64,000 nt of DNA from positions 22,239 through 86,238 of the forward strand of contig CACXIV010000010.1 of the NCBI GenBank assembly GCA_902767845.1, in the 5' to 3' direction. Both the position numbers and the translations under genes were made by a program. The notes under the pieces were generated by a model. The model did no database searches. It had not been told where the DNA came from and was given only the letters and a program-made list of their open reading frames with translations. The DNA is from an uncultured Ruminococcus sp. GTDB taxonomy: Bacteria > Bacillota > Clostridia > Oscillospirales > Acutalibacteraceae. This document shows, piece by piece, positions 60,758-64,000 of this stretch (position 1 is its first letter; the number at the start of each line of letters is the position of its first letter).

Positions 60758-62671
60758 GTGGCAGGTCCTCACGGAAGAAGAAATATGCAGCCGAGACCGA
60801 AGGTAAAGGATCCCAAAAAGACCTTTAAGCGGCTGTTCGGCGTCATTCTCGAAAAATATACCATTCACCTGATCGCCGTTTTTGTCTGCATAATAGTCAG
60901 CGTTTTGGCAAATGTCCAGGGCACGATGTTTATCCAGAAGCTGATCGACGACTACATCATACCGATGGTTCAGACGGTCACGGCAGGCGGCGTCGCGGAC
61001 TTTACTCCGCTCCTTCTCGCCATAACAAGGGTGGCGGCGTTCTATCTGGTCGGAGCGGCGGCGACCTACGCGTATTCGCGGATCATGGTCTACGTCACCC
61101 AGGGAACCATGCTTAATCTCAGGCGGCGGATTTTTGAGCATATGGAAAGCCTGCCGGTCAAGTATTTCGACACACATCCTCACGGCGACATAATGAGCGT
61201 CTACACCAACGACGTCGACACCCTCAGGCAGATGATAAGCCAGAGTATGCCACAGATGTTCTCGAGCCTGATCACTATCGTGTCGGTGCTCGTCAGCATG
61301 GTGATGCTCAGCATACCGCTTACGCTCGTTTCGGTGGGAATGGTATTCGTAATGATGTTCGCGACCAAAACGATCGCCTCAAAAAGCGGCAAGTTCTTCC
61401 TTGCCCAGCAGCAGGATCTCGGTAAGGAAAACGGCTATATCGAGGAGATGATGAAGGGTCAGAAGGTCGTCAAGGTATTCAATCACGAGAAAAAGAGCGT
61501 CGAGGAGTTCAAAGAGCTGAACGAAAAGCTCTTCCACAGCTCCTACAACGCAAATAAGTTCGCAAATATCCTCATGCCCGTCAACGCCCAGCTCGGCAAC
61601 GTCAGCTACGTGCTCTGCGCTATCACCGGCTGCCTGCTGTTCGTCATATCGGGCGGTGCGTGGATAACCGTCGGCAGGATAGTCAGCTTTTTGTCGTTCA
61701 ACAAGAGCTTCAGCCAGCCGATCAACCAGCTCAGCCAGCAGATCAACAGCATAGTTATGGCGCTCGCCGGAGCGGAGAGGGTGTTTGAGCTGCTTGATGA
61801 GGAGAGCGAGCAGGACAACGGCTACGTCACCCTTGTCAACGCCGAGAAAAAGGACGGCAGGCTTTGCGAGAGCGATAAGCGCACCGGAGTCTGGGCGTGG
61901 AAGCACGTTCACCAGGCGACCGGCGAGGTCGAGTACAAGCCGCTCGAGGGAGCGCTCGTGATGGACGACGTTGACTTCGGCTACACCGACGACAAAATCG
62001 TTCTCCACAACATCGACCTATACGCCAAGCCCGGTCAGAAGATCGCCTTTGTCGGCTCCACGGGCGCCGGAAAAACGACGATCACCAACCTGATCAATCG
62101 CTTTTATGATATCCAGGACGGCAAGATCCGTTACGACGGTATCAATATAAACAAGATCAAAAAATCCGACCTCCGCCGTTCGCTCGGCATAGTCCTGCAG
62201 GAAACAAGCCTGTTCAGCGACACTATAATGGAGAATATCCGCTACGGAAGGCTCGACGCGACTGACGAAGAGGTGATCGCGGCGGCTAAGCTCGCAAACG
62301 CCGACAGCTTTATCCGCCAGCTTCCGAACGGCTATCAGACCGTTATCAAGGCGGACGGAGGCAATCTCAGCCAGGGACAGCGCCAGATGCTCGCTATCGC
62401 GAGAGCCGCGGTAGCCGATCCGCCGGCGCTGATACTCGACGAGGCGACCAGCTCGATCGACACCCGTACCGAAAAAATGGTTCAGGAGAGCATGGATAAG
62501 CTGATGAAGGGAAGGACTACCTTCGTTATCGCCCACAGGCTGTCTACCGTCAAAAACTCCGACTGCATAATCGTTTTGGAGAAGGGCAGGATCATCGAGC
62601 GCGGAACTCACGACCAGCTCCTTGAGCAAAAAGGAAAATACTATCAGCTTTACACGGGTAAGGCTTCTTAA
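60758..62671 (+). CDS. ABC exporter subunit 2 (catalytic half of heterodimer)
   Basis: A 637-residue half-transporter. GTG 60758, one base after the partner's stop and following GGGGGAG, gives the N-terminus MAGPHGRRNMQPRP, typical of this family; longer frames upstream would overlap subunit 1. After six membrane segments (about 30-350) the ATPase domain has Walker A GSTGAGKTT near residue 430, signature LSQGQRQML near 532 and Walker B ALILDEATSSID with the catalytic Glu intact. About 30 extra residues precede the ATPase domain (around 370-400). Confidence 0.93.
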   Translation: MAGPHGRRNMQPRPKVKDPKKTFKRLFGVILEKYTIHLIAVFVCIIVSVLANVQGTMFIQKLIDDYIIPMVQTVTAGGVADFTPLLLAITRVAAFYLVGAAATYAYSRIMVYVTQGTMLNLRRRIFEHMESLPVKYFDTHPHGDIMSVYTNDVDTLRQMISQSMPQMFSSLITIVSVLVSMVMLSIPLTLVSVGMVFVMMFATKTIASKSGKFFLAQQQDLGKENGYIEEMMKGQKVVKVFNHEKKSVEEFKELNEKLFHSSYNANKFANILMPVNAQLGNVSYVLCAITGCLLFVISGGAWITVGRIVSFLSFNKSFSQPINQLSQQINSIVMALAGAERVFELLDEESEQDNGYVTLVNAEKKDGRLCESDKRTGVWAWKHVHQATGEVEYKPLEGALVMDDVDFGYTDDKIVLHNIDLYAKPGQKIAFVGSTGAGKTTITNLINRFYDIQDGKIRYDGININKIKKSDLRRSLGIVLQETSLFSDTIMENIRYGRLDATDEEVIAAAKLANADSFIRQLPNGYQTVIKADGGNLSQGQRQMLAIARAAVADPPALILDEATSSIDTRTEKMVQESMDKLMKGRTTFVIAHRLSTVKNSDCIIVLEKGRIIERGTHDQLLEQKGKYYQLYTGKAS

Positions 62672-62688
62672 AAAAGGGGATGACATGC

Positions 62689-63582
62689 TTGAAAATCAAA
62701 AAACTGCTTTCGGCGATCGCGATCGCCATTTCAGTGATTTTCGCCATGTCATCCTGCGATCTGTCGATCTACGCAGACATCCCGAAAAGCTTTGTCAGTG
62801 GCGGCGGAACGCTCGTGGCGCATTATCTCGACGTGGGGCAGGGGGACTCGATCTTTATCGAGCTTCCGAATAACGAGACCATGCTGATCGACGCCGGCGA
62901 AAACTACCACGGCGCCTCGATCATAGAATACATCCGGGACTGCGGCCGCGACAGGATAGATTACCTTATCGGCACCCATCCGCATACCGACCATATCGGC
63001 TCGATGGCGTATATCGTAAGGAACTTCGACATCGGCTCGGTGTACCTGCCGAATGTCAGCACCAATACATACACATATCAAAAGCTGCTCGAGGCGGTCA
63101 AAAAGAAGGGACTAAAGGTAAAAACAGGCAAATCGGGCGTTAAGCTGATCGACGACAGCGACGACGATCTGCGAATAACGATCCTCGGTCCGGTCAAGAC
63201 TGATGTCAAGAACCTCAACAACGCCTCGATCGTCCTCAAAATTGAGTACGGAGAAACGAGCTTTCTGTTTATGGGCGACGCCGAAAAAGCCGAGCTCAAG
63301 ACGATAAAGGCGGATCTTTCCGCGGATGTTTTAAAGGTCGGCCATCACGGCAGCGATACCTCGACCCCTCAGTCCCTGCTCGATTCCGTCGACCCTAAGA
63401 TCGCGGTGATCTCGGTCGGCAAGGACAACGATTACGGCCATCCGAACCCCAAAACGCTTAAACGGCTCGAGGATATCGGCTGCGAGATCTACCGCACCGA
63501 CGAGGAGCAGACGATCGCCGTGACCTCGGACGGACAAAACATTGACGTTCAAACAGGTTTCAGAACGATAGAAAGAGAATGA
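62689..63582 (+). CDS. ComEC-like metallo-beta-lactamase-fold lipoprotein
   Basis: A 297-residue protein. TTG 62689 is preferred because GGGG lies nine bases upstream; ATG 62680 would touch the ribosome-binding site. The signal peptide ends in a lipobox-like AMSSC (Cys about residue 22), suggesting a lipoprotein. The domain LDVGQGDSIFIEL ... GTHPHTDHIG ... VGHHGSDTSTP (in order) is that of the ComEC C-terminal hydrolase, with metal ligands intact. It may be an extracellular nuclease or phosphodiesterase. It overlaps the DUF3006 gene region and follows the ABC genes by 17 bases. Confidence 0.87.
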   Translation: MKIKKLLSAIAIAISVIFAMSSCDLSIYADIPKSFVSGGGTLVAHYLDVGQGDSIFIELPNNETMLIDAGENYHGASIIEYIRDCGRDRIDYLIGTHPHTDHIGSMAYIVRNFDIGSVYLPNVSTNTYTYQKLLEAVKKKGLKVKTGKSGVKLIDDSDDDLRITILGPVKTDVKNLNNASIVLKIEYGETSFLFMGDAEKAELKTIKADLSADVLKVGHHGSDTSTPQSLLDSVDPKIAVISVGKDNDYGHPNPKTLKRLEDIGCEIYRTDEEQTIAVTSDGQNIDVQTGFRTIERE

Positions 63583-63584
63583 TC

Positions 63585-63818
63585 ATGAAAAAATTTACCG
63601 TGGACAGGATAGAAAACGGCAGAGCTGTGCTCGAGTGCGAAAACGGCGACTTTGTCAGCCTCGACGTAAAATCCCTGCCGAAGAACATAAAGGACGGCGA
63701 CATACTCAACTTCGAGGGCGGAAGCTGTTTTTTCAACGCCGAGGAGACTGAGCGCAGGAGCAAAAAAATCAAAAAGCTAATGAGCGAATTGTTTGTTGAC
63801 GAGCAAAATAATAACTAA
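63585..63818 (+). CDS. DUF3006 small protein
   Basis: A 77-residue protein, MKKFTVDRIENGRAVLECEN at the start, with GDFVSLDVKSLPKNIKDGD following; this matches the DUF3006 family, which is frequently encoded beside ComEC-like metallo-hydrolases. A start at ATG 63579, overlapping the previous stop, would add two residues. It is a short beta-barrel-like protein with a basic, helical tail. It may bind or modulate the hydrolase encoded before it; this is inferred only from the constant neighbourhood. Confidence 0.85.
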   Translation: MKKFTVDRIENGRAVLECENGDFVSLDVKSLPKNIKDGDILNFEGGSCFFNAEETERRSKKIKKLMSELFVDEQNNN

Positions 63819-63838
63819 AATTTTTCTTGATATTTCTA

Positions 63839-63867
63839 TTGACAATTATCGCGTACTGTGATATAAT
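63839..63867 (+). promoter_or_regulatory. tRNA-Leu promoter
   Basis: Perfect TTGACA (63839-63844) and TATAAT (63862-63867) with 17-base spacing, 34 bases before the tRNA. Confidence 0.9.
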
Positions 63868-63901
63868 ATCGACTGTTGAGCAAAAAGCCAACCTAATAAT
63901 C

Positions 63902-63985
63902 GCGAGTGTGCTGGAATAGGCAGACAGGCACGTTTGAGGGGCGTGTGTCTTTGACGTACGGGTTCAAGTCCCGTCACTCGCACCA
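63902..63985 (+). tRNA. tRNA-Leu (anticodon GAG), CCA encoded
   Basis: A type II tRNA. The acceptor strands GCGAGTG and CACTCGC pair fully; the anticodon stem CACGT/GCGTG encloses TTGAGGG with anticodon GAG, reading CUC and CUU leucine codons. A long variable arm with a GTC/GAC stem marks it as a leucine-type tRNA, and the T arm ACGGG-TTCAAGT-CCCGT is regular. The discriminator A and CCA are encoded. Confidence 0.95.
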
Positions 63986-64000
63986 TTTTGAGGCAGTTTT

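Noticed and set aside
59008-62671. ABC genes as a lantibiotic or bacteriocin exporter for the 46-residue peptide
   Set aside because: They are 27 kb from the peptide gene, lack a C39 peptidase domain and look like a general heterodimeric exporter.

Overview
The window looks like one chromosomal stretch of an anaerobic, spore-forming, Gram-positive Clostridia member of the Ruminococcus/Oscillospirales kind. The signs are the conserved yabM-mazG-(hup)-yabO-yabP-yabQ-divIC-yabR block of endospore formers, strong SD sequences with some TTG/GTG starts, TTGACA/TATAAT promoters, type I dockerins on secreted proteins, and a Rex-linked aconitase/isocitrate dehydrogenase operon. The species cannot be fixed from the sequence. 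Housekeeping genes are moderately GC-rich; the giant surface-protein gene at 25.3-31.9 kb is visibly AT-richer.

Layout. 1-11.3 kb: a tightly coupled housekeeping run on + (dxs 3' end, tlyA, nadK, argR, recN, recJ, relA/spoT, dtd, metallo-hydrolase, hemZ). 11.3-17.5 kb: zinc-ribbon protein, MurJ/SpoVB-like flippase, mazG, hup, rqcP/yabO, yabP, yabQ, divIC, S1 protein, long hpf. 17.5-18.7 kb: a repeat fragment abutting a 5'-truncated RNA methyltransferase. 18.8-24.8 kb: a dlt-like five-gene operon (adenylation enzyme, carrier protein, PLP decarboxylase, MBOAT, SGNH/DltD-like) that may decorate a cell-surface polymer with a decarboxylated amino acid. 24.8-33.8 kb: a long structured leader, a 2184-residue secreted protein with starch-binding-like modules, a 46-residue acidic peptide gene with a YxxP motif, a leucine-rich-repeat dockerin protein and an HPr-kinase-like ATPase.

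33.8-39.9 kb (minus): acn-icd-rex-comEC from a promoter carrying a near-consensus Rex operator. 40-42.7 kb: typA and a DEDDh exonuclease. 42.9-45.2 kb: HtrA protease and an HdeD-like membrane protein. 45.4-50.1 kb: a dockerin-bearing papain-like peptidase, two acyltransferases (minus) and a minimal dockerin protein. 50.2-51.5 kb: GNAT enzyme and a YefM/RelE-type toxin-antitoxin pair with an 11-bp tandem repeat in its promoter. 51.7-54.6 kb: RlmD-like methyltransferase (minus) and murC. 54.7-56.4 kb: a HAAS-domain membrane protein with its PadR repressor and a likely operator. 56.6-63.8 kb: methyltransferase, short-chain dehydrogenase, YihY, a heterodimeric ABC exporter, a ComEC-like metallo-hydrolase lipoprotein and DUF3006. 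The window ends with tRNA-Leu(GAG).

Most promising for new biology: the decarboxylase-containing dlt-like operon, and the peptide/HPr-kinase-like pair beside the giant surface protein.
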